From: Pseudoalteromonas sp. MEBiC 03607
GTDB lineage: Bacteria > Pseudomonadota > Gammaproteobacteria > Enterobacterales > Alteromonadaceae
Length of the DNA stretch: 64,000 nt
Assembly (NCBI RefSeq): GCF_004792295.1
Contig: NZ_SRRY01000001.1
Coordinates: 3,541,501-3,605,500, forward strand
Direction: 5' to 3'
Below, piece after piece: positions 1-8,991 of this stretch. How positions within the stretch are numbered: position 1 is the stretch's first letter; each line of letters opens with the position of its first letter. The translations under genes and the position numbers were made by a program. The notes under the pieces were generated by a model. The model had not been told where the DNA came from. It made no database searches and was given only the letters and a program-made list of their open reading frames with translations.

Positions 1-579
1 TGGTTAGAGTGTGAAAAGTCATTAAGCGATGGTGCATTTAGCGATTTTTTAAATGTTCTTGCAAGTATTGGTGGCCTGAGTGTGATCAGTGCAGAGCTTG
101 AAAAACAGTGGAATGAGGATACTTATAAAACACTCAAAGCTCGGTTCGATTATGCTAATAACCATCAGTTGCATGATACTGCACTCTTATTCAGCCAAGT
201 AACGCTAAGTTTATCTAGTCAGGAAATTAACAGTATCGCAAATACAATTCGCTTACCGAATGAAGTACGCGTTCTGGCTATTAACGCGCAAACCCATCAA
301 GCAGTTTTAGCTAGCGAACAGCCTAGTTGCGACGAGGTTTTTAACTGCTTTAACCAGCTTGATTTATGGCGACGCCCAGAGCGTTTTCAACAGGTACTTA
401 AAGTGTTAGAAATCAGTTTACAGCACCCCGTACCATGCCATGAGTCGTTAACACTTGCTGCAAACCAAGCAAAGGCTGTTAACCCTCAGCAATTTATCGC
501 ACAAGGTATTAAAGGGGCCGATATAAAAACCGCGCTCGAACAAGCGCGGCTCAGCGCCATTAGTCGTTACTTCTCGTAA
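1..579 (+). CDS. cca: CCA tRNA nucleotidyltransferase, C-terminal part (5' end outside window)
   Basis: The frame is open from base 1, so the gene begins upstream. The last part matches the tail of the bacterial multifunctional CCA-adding enzyme: a segment like LPNEVRVLA, then LWRRPERFQQ, and a final GIKGADIKTALEQARLSAI that lines up with the end of E. coli Cca. The enzyme adds or repairs the 3' CCA of tRNA in the cytoplasm. The region corresponding to the E. coli HD phosphohydrolase domain has no His-Asp pair, so this version probably lacks the phosphatase and phosphodiesterase activities. The 3' end overlaps the convergent DUF1566 gene by 13 bases. The identification rests only on the C-terminal domain. 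Confidence 0.82.
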   Translation, partial: WLECEKSLSDGAFSDFLNVLASIGGLSVISAELEKQWNEDTYKTLKARFDYANNHQLHDTALLFSQVTLSLSSQEINSIANTIRLPNEVRVLAINAQTHQAVLASEQPSCDEVFNCFNQLDLWRRPERFQQVLKVLEISLQHPVPCHESLTLAANQAKAVNPQQFIAQGIKGADIKTALEQARLSAISRYFS

Positions 580-1085
580 CGTACAAGGCGTAAATAAATA
601 TCCGATGTTTTAGCATGTAAACTGTTGATACCTTTATCAAACTGATACACCCACGCTAAATCACTGCGAGTTATACCGGATGTGCTACTCCAGTAGTTTT
701 GCAGCTTAGTTGATAAAAATACTGTTTCGTTAATGCTAGGCTGCACACAACTATGCTCTAAGATGCTTGCAAGTTCTTTAATATTGGGAACATGCCAATC
801 AGAATAACCAGCGAATGTAGCATTTTTAGCACCTCGTAGCGCTTCACCCCATGTTAATTGCTGGCTGGTGCCTTCACATGCATCAATATCGCTATTATAG
901 CTTTGCCCAAAAGTACAACGTTGCCACATCAAACCCGTTTTAATATCGCTAACAGTACCATCGATATGCGTGACAAAGCGGCTTGTTGGGGTTGTTTCGG
1001 TTGCTGCATCATAACAGACCTGAGCACTGACAATGCTCGGTACACTAACCAGTAAAGTAACGGCTGCAGATAGATATTTCATCAT
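567..1085 (-). CDS. Secreted DUF1566 (Lcl C-terminal-like) protein
   Basis: A 172-residue protein with a typical signal peptide (about residues 1-21, ending VSAQ), so it is exported. The rest is one DUF1566-type domain. Its marks are GLMWQRC near residue 52, YSDWHVPNIKEL near 94 and a closing LRLVRYEK. The domain is common in marine gammaproteobacterial envelope proteins and its function is not known. The gene lies one base after the larger DUF1566 lipoprotein gene, and its Shine-Dalgarno (GGGAGAG) sits in the last codons of that gene, so the two are probably translationally coupled. ATG at 1085 or 1082 could be the start. Four cysteines suggest disulfides in the periplasm or outside the cell. 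Confidence 0.75.
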   Translation of the reverse strand: MMKYLSAAVTLLVSVPSIVSAQVCYDAATETTPTSRFVTHIDGTVSDIKTGLMWQRCTFGQSYNSDIDACEGTSQQLTWGEALRGAKNATFAGYSDWHVPNIKELASILEHSCVQPSINETVFLSTKLQNYWSSTSGITRSDLAWVYQFDKGINSLHAKTSDIYLRLVRYEK

Positions 1086-1086
1086 T

Positions 1087-2763
1087 TTACTCTCCCGGAG
1101 TTCTTACTAAACGCACAAAAGCCGTGTTGCCTTTTGGATAAGCTAAGTCATTCGCGTTACTCATATTTATGATATACGCTTGCGACAAACTGGTACCATC
1201 CGCTGCAGTTTGTGAAGTCCAGTACGGCATGAATGCACTGCCATCAGTACTTAATTGCATTGCATTTGGCTGATTGGGGAAAAACTCAGTTGATAGTAAA
1301 CTTGTACCACCTTGTTTAGCATAATCGAGTAACCCGAGTAACTCAGTATAAGTAGGAACACGCCAATTCGTTCCGCCGCAGAAGTCAGTGGCATTCACTT
1401 CATTTACATAAGTTTGTAAACCACACGATGTTGCACTTGGGCAAGTTGAATTTGCAGCGCCTTGAACGCTGCCTGCTTGAATGCCGTTTGAAGTCGTTAA
1501 ATACCAAGTATAGTGGTTAGTCGCAGCGCGAGTTGTTGTGGCTGGAGGCAGTGCTGTGCTTGGGGATTTTACTTCCCAAATTAATCCTGTAACGTTATCT
1601 CGAACACAACTAAATGTGGTCGCATCATCAGGTAGTTCATCAGCAAATTCATTCATTTTTGTGAAATCGAATGCTAAATCGCCCTGACCAATTTTATCCA
1701 GTTGGTTTGCAACGCTATCGCGACCAAGATCCGCATCTTGATCTGGAAAATCAGCGCTCTTACAGTTTATTTTTTGTGAATTGTTATAGCAATCACTCAT
1801 GCCAGTATCGTTAATTAAACCAAGCGGTTTTGGGCTAATATCGATAGTCACCGTGTCGGTGTCACTACGCGATTTACTGTCTGTTACTGTTACTTCAAAG
1901 CTAAGCTCGGTATCGGTATCAACATCAGGGGCAACAAAAGTGGTAATACACTGATTTTGATTAGCAAGAGTGACTGTTTCGCCACTCATTTGCTGCCAAA
2001 AACACTCTTTTGTTGCGGTAACAATTTCGCTACCACTGGCATCAAGAGTGACCGTATCAAACTCAATTACTTGTTGATCTTCACCGGCATTGGCAATAAT
2101 CACTTCAAGAGTTTTGTTTAAGGTAAATGTTTGCTCGGTACTGGCTGAACCGCCTTCGTCATCAGTCACCGTGAGTCGCCAAGTAATTGGCGTATTTGAT
2201 TCAAGTAATGGGTGGGTAAAACTGATTGTTTGATTTTCAAAGCTATCAACGATGAGCTCTGGGCCATCGAGTTTATTCCAAAGATAGCTGTCAACGGAGC
2301 CATTTTCGTCAATATCGATTGACTCTGCACCACTGAGTACGATTGTGTCGTTATATTGTGATGGCAGCTCTTCAGGGGCAATTTGAGTGATTACAGCGAC
2401 CGGCAATTGATTATTAGAGGTGATAAAAATACTCACCTCGTCAGAAACCAGTTGCCCATCCGTCGTTTGATAATTAACTCTCAGAATAAGCTCTGAGTCT
2501 AATTTAATATCAGGAGCAGTCAGTGTTTGCTCAGCACCTTGTGCTGGAAAGCCTTCAATAACAGGACCACTGACGCGTTGCCATGTAAACGTACCATCAG
2601 CGGGAGAGCCCTTCGCAGAAACGGTAAACTCACTTTTTTCGATAATTTGCTGATCAAGACCTGCATTAACAGTCGCTGCAAGTGGGGTTTCACTTGAACC
2701 ACCTCCTCCGCCACAGGCCGATAGTGCCGTTAATGCAACAAAGGTAAGAAGCACTAATCTCAT
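1087..2763 (-). CDS. Lipoprotein with PKD/Ig-like repeats and a C-terminal DUF1566 domain
   Basis: The protein starts with a lipoprotein signal (LTALSAC, lipobox cysteine followed by five glycines), so it should be a lipid-anchored envelope or surface protein. Three Ig/PKD-like modules of about 95 residues follow; the first and third open with AGLDQQ and AGEDQQ and contain TWQRVSGP or WQQMSG. A DUF1566 domain occupies about the last 180 residues (GLIWEV, WRVPTYTELL, FVRLVRT at the end). ATG at 2763 is chosen because AAGGTGG lies just upstream; the GTG at 2772 is part of that ribosome binding site. The domain layout suggests a surface binding or adhesion role, which is inference. It leads a two-gene unit with the smaller DUF1566 gene. 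Confidence 0.75.
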   Translation of the reverse strand: MRLVLLTFVALTALSACGGGGGSSETPLAATVNAGLDQQIIEKSEFTVSAKGSPADGTFTWQRVSGPVIEGFPAQGAEQTLTAPDIKLDSELILRVNYQTTDGQLVSDEVSIFITSNNQLPVAVITQIAPEELPSQYNDTIVLSGAESIDIDENGSVDSYLWNKLDGPELIVDSFENQTISFTHPLLESNTPITWRLTVTDDEGGSASTEQTFTLNKTLEVIIANAGEDQQVIEFDTVTLDASGSEIVTATKECFWQQMSGETVTLANQNQCITTFVAPDVDTDTELSFEVTVTDSKSRSDTDTVTIDISPKPLGLINDTGMSDCYNNSQKINCKSADFPDQDADLGRDSVANQLDKIGQGDLAFDFTKMNEFADELPDDATTFSCVRDNVTGLIWEVKSPSTALPPATTTRAATNHYTWYLTTSNGIQAGSVQGAANSTCPSATSCGLQTYVNEVNATDFCGGTNWRVPTYTELLGLLDYAKQGGTSLLSTEFFPNQPNAMQLSTDGSAFMPYWTSQTAADGTSLSQAYIINMSNANDLAYPKGNTAFVRLVRTPGE

Positions 2764-2848
2764 ATTTACCACCTTAAATTAACCACGCCAATTTATTAGG
2801 AACTGACAAATAAGGAAGTAATAAGCAAATTAAGTGCCAAGCTAAGGG

Positions 2849-3181
2849 TTATAGGTAACTTTCTTGGTGGATACGGACAAACAATTTGGTACCGACTTTA
2901 CTGTAGTCTACTTTGTACTCTCTGCCATCAAGGGCTTGAATAAACAGTAATCGCTTTTCTTCTGCAAACACATCAGTGCTTGAAATATAAACCATTTCTA
3001 AATAACGTTCTTTGGCTTCACGGCGGTTTTTTGGCAGTTCATCTTTGAACGGCTCTAGGCCATTTTGGGTCACTTTAATTCGTGGGTGAGTTTCGCCATT
3101 GACGATCACCAAGTCGAGCTTCTTATCTTTATGAATAATCGTGTTGCGACCGCTTTTAATAAAAGCACGTTCTTGACTCAT
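2849..3181 (-). CDS. Uncharacterised 110-residue protein
   Basis: I do not recognise a family. The protein is soluble, without signal peptide or membrane segment, and rich in charged residues. It contains KSGRNTIIHKDKKLDLVIVNG near the start and a lysine/arginine/glutamate-rich middle (PKNRREAKERYLEM). A ribosome binding site (AGGAAC) lies just before the ATG. It follows the DUF2982-like gene by 23 bases on the same strand, so the two are probably co-transcribed. A real gene is likely from the good start signal and its tight fit between neighbours. Confidence 0.6.
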   Translation of the reverse strand: MSQERAFIKSGRNTIIHKDKKLDLVIVNGETHPRIKVTQNGLEPFKDELPKNRREAKERYLEMVYISSTDVFAEEKRLLFIQALDGREYKVDYSKVGTKLFVRIHQESYL

Positions 3182-3204
3182 AGCCTGTTCCTACTTACTA
3201 CCAC

Positions 3205-3915
3205 CTACTGCTCATTATTTAAGCGAGTATTAATAAACTTGTTTGGGTTTAACTTCCAACGATTTAAATCTGCACTAAATTGCCAAATGTCAGTATCAAG
3301 AACATTGGCAGGCAATAATAAATCATATCCAGTCAATTGCCTTAAATGCTGCGTGCGATTAGCAAACATAGCAATCAATCCTTTGTAAAGCTGACCACTT
3401 GGGGCAGTGTATTCCGTGTCTTCTATAAGCCATTCTGATGGGCAATCGCCATTTTTGCAATGATTTTTAATAACTTGCATAAATAAATGACGTTGCTCTA
3501 TCAATAATCGCCCGGCAATTCTGGGAGGGAGCTGCGTTAAAAATTCATCTATATTATTGAGTTTAATACCAACTGCGTTTAACTCAAGGTATTCGAGGTC
3601 TAGATGCACTTTTGGTATACCACTTTGGTAAAAATTATCGCGATTCAACTGCCAATTGCCAGCTTTATGATGAAAAATAAGTAATTTCCCAGAAAAAGTA
3701 AAACTATAATATGGTTCTTGAGTCTTTAAAAAGCCAATGAAAATAGCGGCAATACAACTTGTTGCTAAAAATATTTCGATAATGCTGATCTCACCAGGCC
3801 TAAGCAGGTTAATCAACATAATAAACACCAACCCAATGCCCCCAACAAGTAAACATTCAATACCATGTCGAGATGCTTGGGCTCGCACTCGCAAAATAGG
3901 GGCTTGCTTATCCAT
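3205..3915 (-). CDS. Membrane protein resembling DUF2982
   Basis: About 236 residues. Two hydrophobic segments near the N-terminus (ECLLVGGIGLVFIMLINLL and the stretch around IFLATSCIAAIFIGFL) form a membrane hairpin. A cytoplasmic domain of about 170 residues follows, with conserved-looking stretches HKAGNWQLNRDNF and YKGLIAMFANRTQHLRQLTGYD. It resembles DUF2982 proteins of Shewanella, Vibrio and Pseudoalteromonas; I give that from memory and only tentatively. ATG at 3915 (MDKQAP) is preferred over ATG at 3945, because the extra residues are hydrophobic and neither site has a clear ribosome binding site. Function unknown. Confidence 0.6.
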   Translation of the reverse strand: MDKQAPILRVRAQASRHGIECLLVGGIGLVFIMLINLLRPGEISIIEIFLATSCIAAIFIGFLKTQEPYYSFTFSGKLLIFHHKAGNWQLNRDNFYQSGIPKVHLDLEYLELNAVGIKLNNIDEFLTQLPPRIAGRLLIEQRHLFMQVIKNHCKNGDCPSEWLIEDTEYTAPSGQLYKGLIAMFANRTQHLRQLTGYDLLLPANVLDTDIWQFSADLNRWKLNPNKFINTRLNNEQ

Positions 3916-4153
3916 AAAACGAAAAATAAAAAATAAACATAACAATAGTGACCAAAACTATCTTTCGGATCGTTAAACAATAGTTACACTTTGGTTCTTT
4001 ACCCACACCAAAACCTCTCTTTTCATCTCATAAAAGGAACAAATTTGCCGAACTTTTAACTTTTACGCCAAATTCACAAATAAACGAGATATCTGACATA
4101 CGTGGCACGTACTAATTTTGTACACTACTCTCAACTAATTTTCTGGTAACACG

Positions 4154-5209
4154 ATGATGTATTCTACACAATCCGGTAAAGCTCTTTTTCCTTTTATTAT
4201 CACACTATTGCTAGGGTTATGTATTTATTTGTACTTACCTTCAAGTCAAGGCGAGCAATCAAATTTTGGCGATCGCACAACGCAAGTAAAAGCACACACA
4301 GTCACCGCTGAAGAAAACGCAGTGCTTATTGAAGCAATAGGCAGCGCACGTGCCAATCAGGCTATTTACATACGAAGCGCTCAAAACGATTATGTTACTG
4401 ACATCTTTTTCAATGATGGCGACTTAGTAAGTAAAGGTCAAAAACTCGTACAATTACAAGCACAAGAAGAAGAACTCGCCGTTAAAGAGTTAAGTATCAA
4501 CCTACGCGAAGAAAAACGCCAATTAGACCGTCTAACCGAGCTTTCACGCTCGCAAGCAACCGCTAAATCGTTATTAGAAGAGCAACTTTCACGCGTAGAC
4601 GCAACCGAAGCACAACTTGAAAGTGCAAAAACAAAGCTTGCTGAAATGACCATCAAAGCGCCCTTCACAGGATTACTTGGCAAGCGCGAAATTTCTATCG
4701 GTACATACGTTAACAACACTACCAACATCACCACCCTTGATGATATCAGCATCATTAAAGTTGATTTTAAAGTACCTGAAAAGTACTTAGCGCAATTACA
4801 ACTGGGTATGAAAGTGATGACGCAAAATGATGCTTATCCTGATAAAACCTTCACAGGTAAAGTGACCCACATCAGCTCGCGCATAGATTCTGTTACTCGC
4901 AGCGTTGAAGTCACCGCAAGCTTTATTAACGAAAGCGGTTTATTACGACCTGGTATGCTGTTAAACACCGCATTGGAGCTAAGCTCAAGTCAGGCATTAA
5001 TGGTGCCAGAAAAAGCCGTAATCCCTCAACAAGACAAACACTACGTATTCCAAATTGAAGACGGTGTAGCAAACAAAGTAGAAGTACATGTTGCTGGTCG
5101 TCATGATGGTTGGGTTGCTATTGATAAAGGTCTTGAAAATGGTCAGCAAGTTGTGACCGAGGGCATTATTAAAATTCGTACCGGCAGTAAAGTTAGTATC
5201 AAGGGATAA
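4154..5209 (+). CDS. RND efflux periplasmic adaptor (membrane fusion protein)
   Basis: 351 residues. An N-terminal membrane anchor (FPFIITLLLGLCIYLYL) without a lipobox is followed by the HlyD/AcrA plan: a lipoyl-like half (NDYVTDIFFNDGDLVSKGQKLVQL), an alpha-hairpin of about 50 residues, the second lipoyl half (MTIKAPFTGLLGKREISIGTYV), then beta-barrel and membrane-proximal domains. Such proteins link an inner-membrane RND pump to an outer-membrane channel. The pump gene follows after three bases, so the two form one operon. No outer-membrane factor gene is present nearby, so a TolC-like protein elsewhere is presumably used. The substrate cannot be told from sequence. Confidence 0.9.
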   Translation: MMYSTQSGKALFPFIITLLLGLCIYLYLPSSQGEQSNFGDRTTQVKAHTVTAEENAVLIEAIGSARANQAIYIRSAQNDYVTDIFFNDGDLVSKGQKLVQLQAQEEELAVKELSINLREEKRQLDRLTELSRSQATAKSLLEEQLSRVDATEAQLESAKTKLAEMTIKAPFTGLLGKREISIGTYVNNTTNITTLDDISIIKVDFKVPEKYLAQLQLGMKVMTQNDAYPDKTFTGKVTHISSRIDSVTRSVEVTASFINESGLLRPGMLLNTALELSSSQALMVPEKAVIPQQDKHYVFQIEDGVANKVEVHVAGRHDGWVAIDKGLENGQQVVTEGIIKIRTGSKVSIKG

Positions 5210-5212
5210 ACC

Positions 5213-8200
5213 ATGAAAATTACAGATACTAGCGTTAAACGCCCGGTTTTTGCGATCGTAATAAACCTGTTATTACTCACCTTTGGTTTGGTGGCATTTT
5301 CAATGCTACCACTGCGTGAATACCCTGATATTGAAACGCCAATAGTCAGTGTAAGCACTGACTATACCGGTGCCAGTGCAGAAATTATCGAAACTAAAAT
5401 CACCCAAGTACTCGAAAATCGCATTTCGGGTATTGAGGGCATCAAAAGCATTAACTCATCAAGCCGTAATGGTCGCTCTAACATCACCATTGAGTTTAAT
5501 ATCAGCCGCGACATTGATGCCGCATCTAACGATGTACGCGAACGTGTAGCCCGCGCGCTTGATAGCTTACCAGAGCAGGTTCGCCCGCCTGAGGTCTCTA
5601 AATCAAACAGTGATGAAAGCCCAATCGCGTGGTTCGTACTAAACAGTACCACCATGGATTCATTGCAGTTATCTGATTACGCACAACGCTTTATTGTTGA
5701 TCGATTAGCCGTTGTTGATGGTGTCTCTAACGTGCGCGTTGGTGGTGAGCGTAAATACGCTATGAAAATCTGGCTAAACCGTAAAGCGATGGCTGCACGC
5801 GGCATTACCAGTAGCGATATTGAAAATACATTACGTACAGAAAACGTTGAATTACCCGCCGGTGAAATTGAATCTATTGACCGTGATTTTACAGTACGTA
5901 CCGCGCGTAGTTATAAAGATCAGCGAGACTTTCGAAACCTAGTAATTAAACGGGGTGAAGATGGCTATTTGGTGCGTTTAGGTGAAGTGGCTGATGTTCA
6001 TTTAGAAGCTGCTGACGACGAAAGCCTGTTCCGTGGTAATGGCCGTAACATGATTGGTTTGGGTATTGTAAAACAAGCCAAAGCGAACACGCTTACCGTG
6101 GTTGATAACGCCCGCGCTGAGCTCGAAAAAATTAAGCGTAACTTGCCAGAAGGCACCACTATTCAAGACAGCTACGACTCATCAATTTTCATCAAAGAAT
6201 CAATTGACGAAGTATATAGAACGCTTGCGATTTCAATGGCGCTGGTAGTGTTAGTTATCTACTTATTTTTAGGTAATATTCGCGCAACGCTTATCCCTGC
6301 TGTGACAGTACCTGTTGCGTTAGTGGGTAGCTTTATATTCTTGCTTGCTATGGGCTACTCAATCAACTTATTAACTCTGCTAGCACTGGTATTGGCTATT
6401 GGTTTAGTGGTAGATGACGCGATTGTTATGCTAGAAAATATTCACCGCCGCATTGAGTTAGGCGAGCCACCTTTATTGGCTGCGTTCCGTGGTGCTCGTG
6501 AAGTTGGTTTTGCGATTATTGCCACTACCCTCGTCCTCATCTCTGTGTTCGTACCGCTGGTGTTTATGGATGGCCGTATTGGTGCTTTATTTACCGAGTT
6601 TGCGATGGCTGTTAGTGCTGCTGTGTTCTTTTCTAGTATTACAGCATTAACACTTTCTCCGGCACTGTGTTCAAAAGTACTCAAGGCTTCTGAAAAAGAG
6701 AGTAAATTTAGCCAGTGGATGGATAAAACCTTCGCCAAAATCGAAAATGCTTATCGTAACTCACTTACTTCTAATATGGGCCGTAAGTGGAGCTTACTAC
6801 TAACCATGATTTTGGCCGGTGTTGCCAGCTTTATGCTATTTCAAAAAGTACAATCAGAGCTTACGCCAAAAGAAGACCGGGGTACTTTCTTTATCATGAT
6901 GAGTGGGCCTGAGGGTGCAAGTTATGAAAATAACGCAGCCAACATGGCGAAAATTGAAGAACGTTTAATGCCTTACTCAGAGTCTGGCGAATTAAGCCGA
7001 GTGCTTGTTCGTGTGCCTGGCTGGGGTGGTCAAGGTGGTGTTGCTATCATTGGCATGGCTGACTGGGATAAGCGTAAGCGCTCAACCTGGGAAGTAATGG
7101 ACGAGATAAGCAGTAAAATGACCGAAGTAACTGATGTGCGTGCGTTTGCAATTATGCGCCGTGGTATTGGCGGCGGTGGCTCATCACGTCCTATTGAGTT
7201 TGTACTGCAAGGTAACGATTACGACCAACTAGCCGATTGGCGAGACCGCATTATTAAACGTGCAGAGAAAAACCCTGGTTTGGTAAGAATCGACCATGAT
7301 TATAAAGAAACATTCCCGCAGTTTTTAATCAACATTGATAAAAACAAAGCAGCGGATTTAGGGGTTTCGGTGTCTGATGTAGGCCGCACTCTCGAGACCA
7401 TGTTGGGGCAGCGCCGCGTAACAACCTTTATTGACCGTGGTGAAGAATACGATGTGATACTAAAAGGTACTAAAGAAGACTTTGCGAACCCGACCGATAT
7501 CTCAAATATCTACTTAAAATCACGCAGTGGCGAATTAGTGCCGCTAGATAGCTTAATTAGCTTAAAAGAAGAAGCCACAGCATCACGTTTAAATCGTTAT
7601 AACCGTATGCGCGCAATTACGTTAAGTGCAAACTTAGCCGATGGTTATACCCTAGAAGAAGCGCTTAACTTCTTAAATCAAGTTGCCGCTGAAGAAAACG
7701 ACATCGATGGTGCAATTGACTATAAAGGTGAGTCGCAACTGTTCTATGAAGGCGCATCAGCAATGACCTATGTGTTTATTCTTGCGCTCACAGTAACTTT
7801 CTTAGTTCTTGCTGCACAGTTTGAAAGCTTTATTCACCCATTTGTGATTATGTTGACTGTTCCGCTTGGCTTAGTCGGCGCATTATTTGGCCTTTGGTAC
7901 ACAGATCTCACTCTGAACATTTACAGCCAAATTGGTATCGTAATGCTGATTGGTTTAAGCGCGAAAAACGGTATCTTAATCGTTGAGTTTGCCAACCAAC
8001 TGCGTGATAAAGGCGTTGAATTTAACGAAGCGATTACCCAAGCGGCAACGCAGCGTTTACGCCCGATTATTATGACCTCACTGACCACAGTGATGAGCTC
8101 GGTACCACTGGTACTTGCAAGTGGCCCGGGTGCAGAGAGCCGTATGGTAATTGGTGTGGTGGTATTTACAGGTGTAATAGTGGCAACCTTACTAACTCTA

Positions 8201-8311
8201 TTTGTTGTGCCAGCAGCATATACTGCCCTAGCCCGTAATACTCAGTCGCCTGAGTATTTACAAAGCAAGTTAGAACAACAAGCTAAAGACAAACCGTTGG
8301 AAGAAATTTAG
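5213..8311 (+). CDS. RND efflux transporter, hydrophobe/amphiphile exporter family
   Basis: 1032 residues, the usual length for AcrB-type pumps. It begins with the typical SVKRPVFAIVINLLLLTFG helix. Two large periplasmic loops lie between twelve expected membrane segments. The proton-relay aspartates are seen as VVDDAIVMLENI (D401, D402) in helix 4, and the second half carries SAKNGILIVEFANQLRD with the expected lysine. The reaction is drug/proton antiport from inner membrane and periplasm through an outer-membrane channel. Overall it looks closer to the MexI/VexH type than to AcrB, which is a judgement by eye. A rho-independent terminator follows. Confidence 0.92.
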   Translation: MKITDTSVKRPVFAIVINLLLLTFGLVAFSMLPLREYPDIETPIVSVSTDYTGASAEIIETKITQVLENRISGIEGIKSINSSSRNGRSNITIEFNISRDIDAASNDVRERVARALDSLPEQVRPPEVSKSNSDESPIAWFVLNSTTMDSLQLSDYAQRFIVDRLAVVDGVSNVRVGGERKYAMKIWLNRKAMAARGITSSDIENTLRTENVELPAGEIESIDRDFTVRTARSYKDQRDFRNLVIKRGEDGYLVRLGEVADVHLEAADDESLFRGNGRNMIGLGIVKQAKANTLTVVDNARAELEKIKRNLPEGTTIQDSYDSSIFIKESIDEVYRTLAISMALVVLVIYLFLGNIRATLIPAVTVPVALVGSFIFLLAMGYSINLLTLLALVLAIGLVVDDAIVMLENIHRRIELGEPPLLAAFRGAREVGFAIIATTLVLISVFVPLVFMDGRIGALFTEFAMAVSAAVFFSSITALTLSPALCSKVLKASEKESKFSQWMDKTFAKIENAYRNSLTSNMGRKWSLLLTMILAGVASFMLFQKVQSELTPKEDRGTFFIMMSGPEGASYENNAANMAKIEERLMPYSESGELSRVLVRVPGWGGQGGVAIIGMADWDKRKRSTWEVMDEISSKMTEVTDVRAFAIMRRGIGGGGSSRPIEFVLQGNDYDQLADWRDRIIKRAEKNPGLVRIDHDYKETFPQFLINIDKNKAADLGVSVSDVGRTLETMLGQRRVTTFIDRGEEYDVILKGTKEDFANPTDISNIYLKSRSGELVPLDSLISLKEEATASRLNRYNRMRAITLSANLADGYTLEEALNFLNQVAAEENDIDGAIDYKGESQLFYEGASAMTYVFILALTVTFLVLAAQFESFIHPFVIMLTVPLGLVGALFGLWYTDLTLNIYSQIGIVMLIGLSAKNGILIVEFANQLRDKGVEFNEAITQAATQRLRPIIMTSLTTVMSSVPLVLASGPGAESRMVIGVVVFTGVIVATLLTLFVVPAAYTALARNTQSPEYLQSKLEQQAKDKPLEEI

Positions 8312-8331
8312 AACTGTCTTTAAGCAACAAT

Positions 8332-8362
8332 AAAACGCCGTCTTTACGGCGTTTTGTTTTTT
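8332..8362 (+). terminator. Rho-independent terminator after the RND operon
   Basis: A stem AAAACGCCG / CGGCGTTTT with a short loop, followed by a T-rich run, 20 bases after the pump stop codon. Confidence 0.85.
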
Positions 8363-8397
8363 CGGCTATAGTCAGCAAAACAGTGAGGGAATAAACG

Positions 8398-8931
8398 ATG
8401 GATAACAACATACAAATAGCTACTTTTGGCGGTGGCTGCTTTTGGTGTATTGATGCTGCATTTAGACGAGTGAAAGGCGTGCTTAATGTCAGTTCTGGCT
8501 ATGCAGGCGGTGAAATTGAAAACCCAAGTTATCAGCAAATATGTACTGGCTTAACGGGTCATGCTGAGGTTGTTCAGCTCGATTTTGACAGCAGTATTGT
8601 GAGCTATAATACCCTTCTTGAAATGTTCTTTACTTTACACGATGCCACACAATTAAATCGACAAGGCAACGATGTAGGCACACAGTATCGTAGTGTTATT
8701 TATTATCATACTGAGCAGCAAAAAGCTGAAGCGCAAACAATGATAGCAGCTTTACAGAAGCAAATTCGTGAGCCAATTGTCACTGAGCTTAGCCCAATAT
8801 CGAACTTTTACCCAGCAGAGCAATATCACCAAGACTATTACAATGAAAACCCGAATCAAGGTTATTGCAGTATCCTTATCGCGCCTAAACTTGAGAAATT
8901 CGGTCAATACTTCGCTGATAAACTAAAATGA
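8398..8931 (+). CDS. msrA: Peptide methionine sulfoxide reductase A
   Basis: 177 residues. The catalytic motif GGGCFWCIDAAF near residue 11 carries the nucleophilic cysteine. The family's SGYAGG follows near residue 34, and near the C-terminus NPNQGYCSI supplies the resolving cysteine. MsrA reduces methionine-S-sulfoxide in proteins and free methionine using thioredoxin, repairing oxidative damage in the cytoplasm. The gene is single, between two terminators. The ATG at 8398 is preceded by GTGAGGGA at a suitable distance. Confidence 0.95.
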   Translation: MDNNIQIATFGGGCFWCIDAAFRRVKGVLNVSSGYAGGEIENPSYQQICTGLTGHAEVVQLDFDSSIVSYNTLLEMFFTLHDATQLNRQGNDVGTQYRSVIYYHTEQQKAEAQTMIAALQKQIREPIVTELSPISNFYPAEQYHQDYYNENPNQGYCSILIAPKLEKFGQYFADKLK

Positions 8932-8962
8932 AAAAAGCTCGCTAAGTAGGTAGCGAGCTTTT
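8931..8962. terminator. Bidirectional terminator between msrA and btuB
   Basis: A perfect 12-base stem (AAAAGCTCGCTA and its complement) around a six-base loop, with A-rich and T-rich flanks, sits between the convergent msrA and btuB genes. Confidence 0.85.
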
Positions 8963-8991
8963 AGACGCAGAACTAATAATTTTCCTTATTA

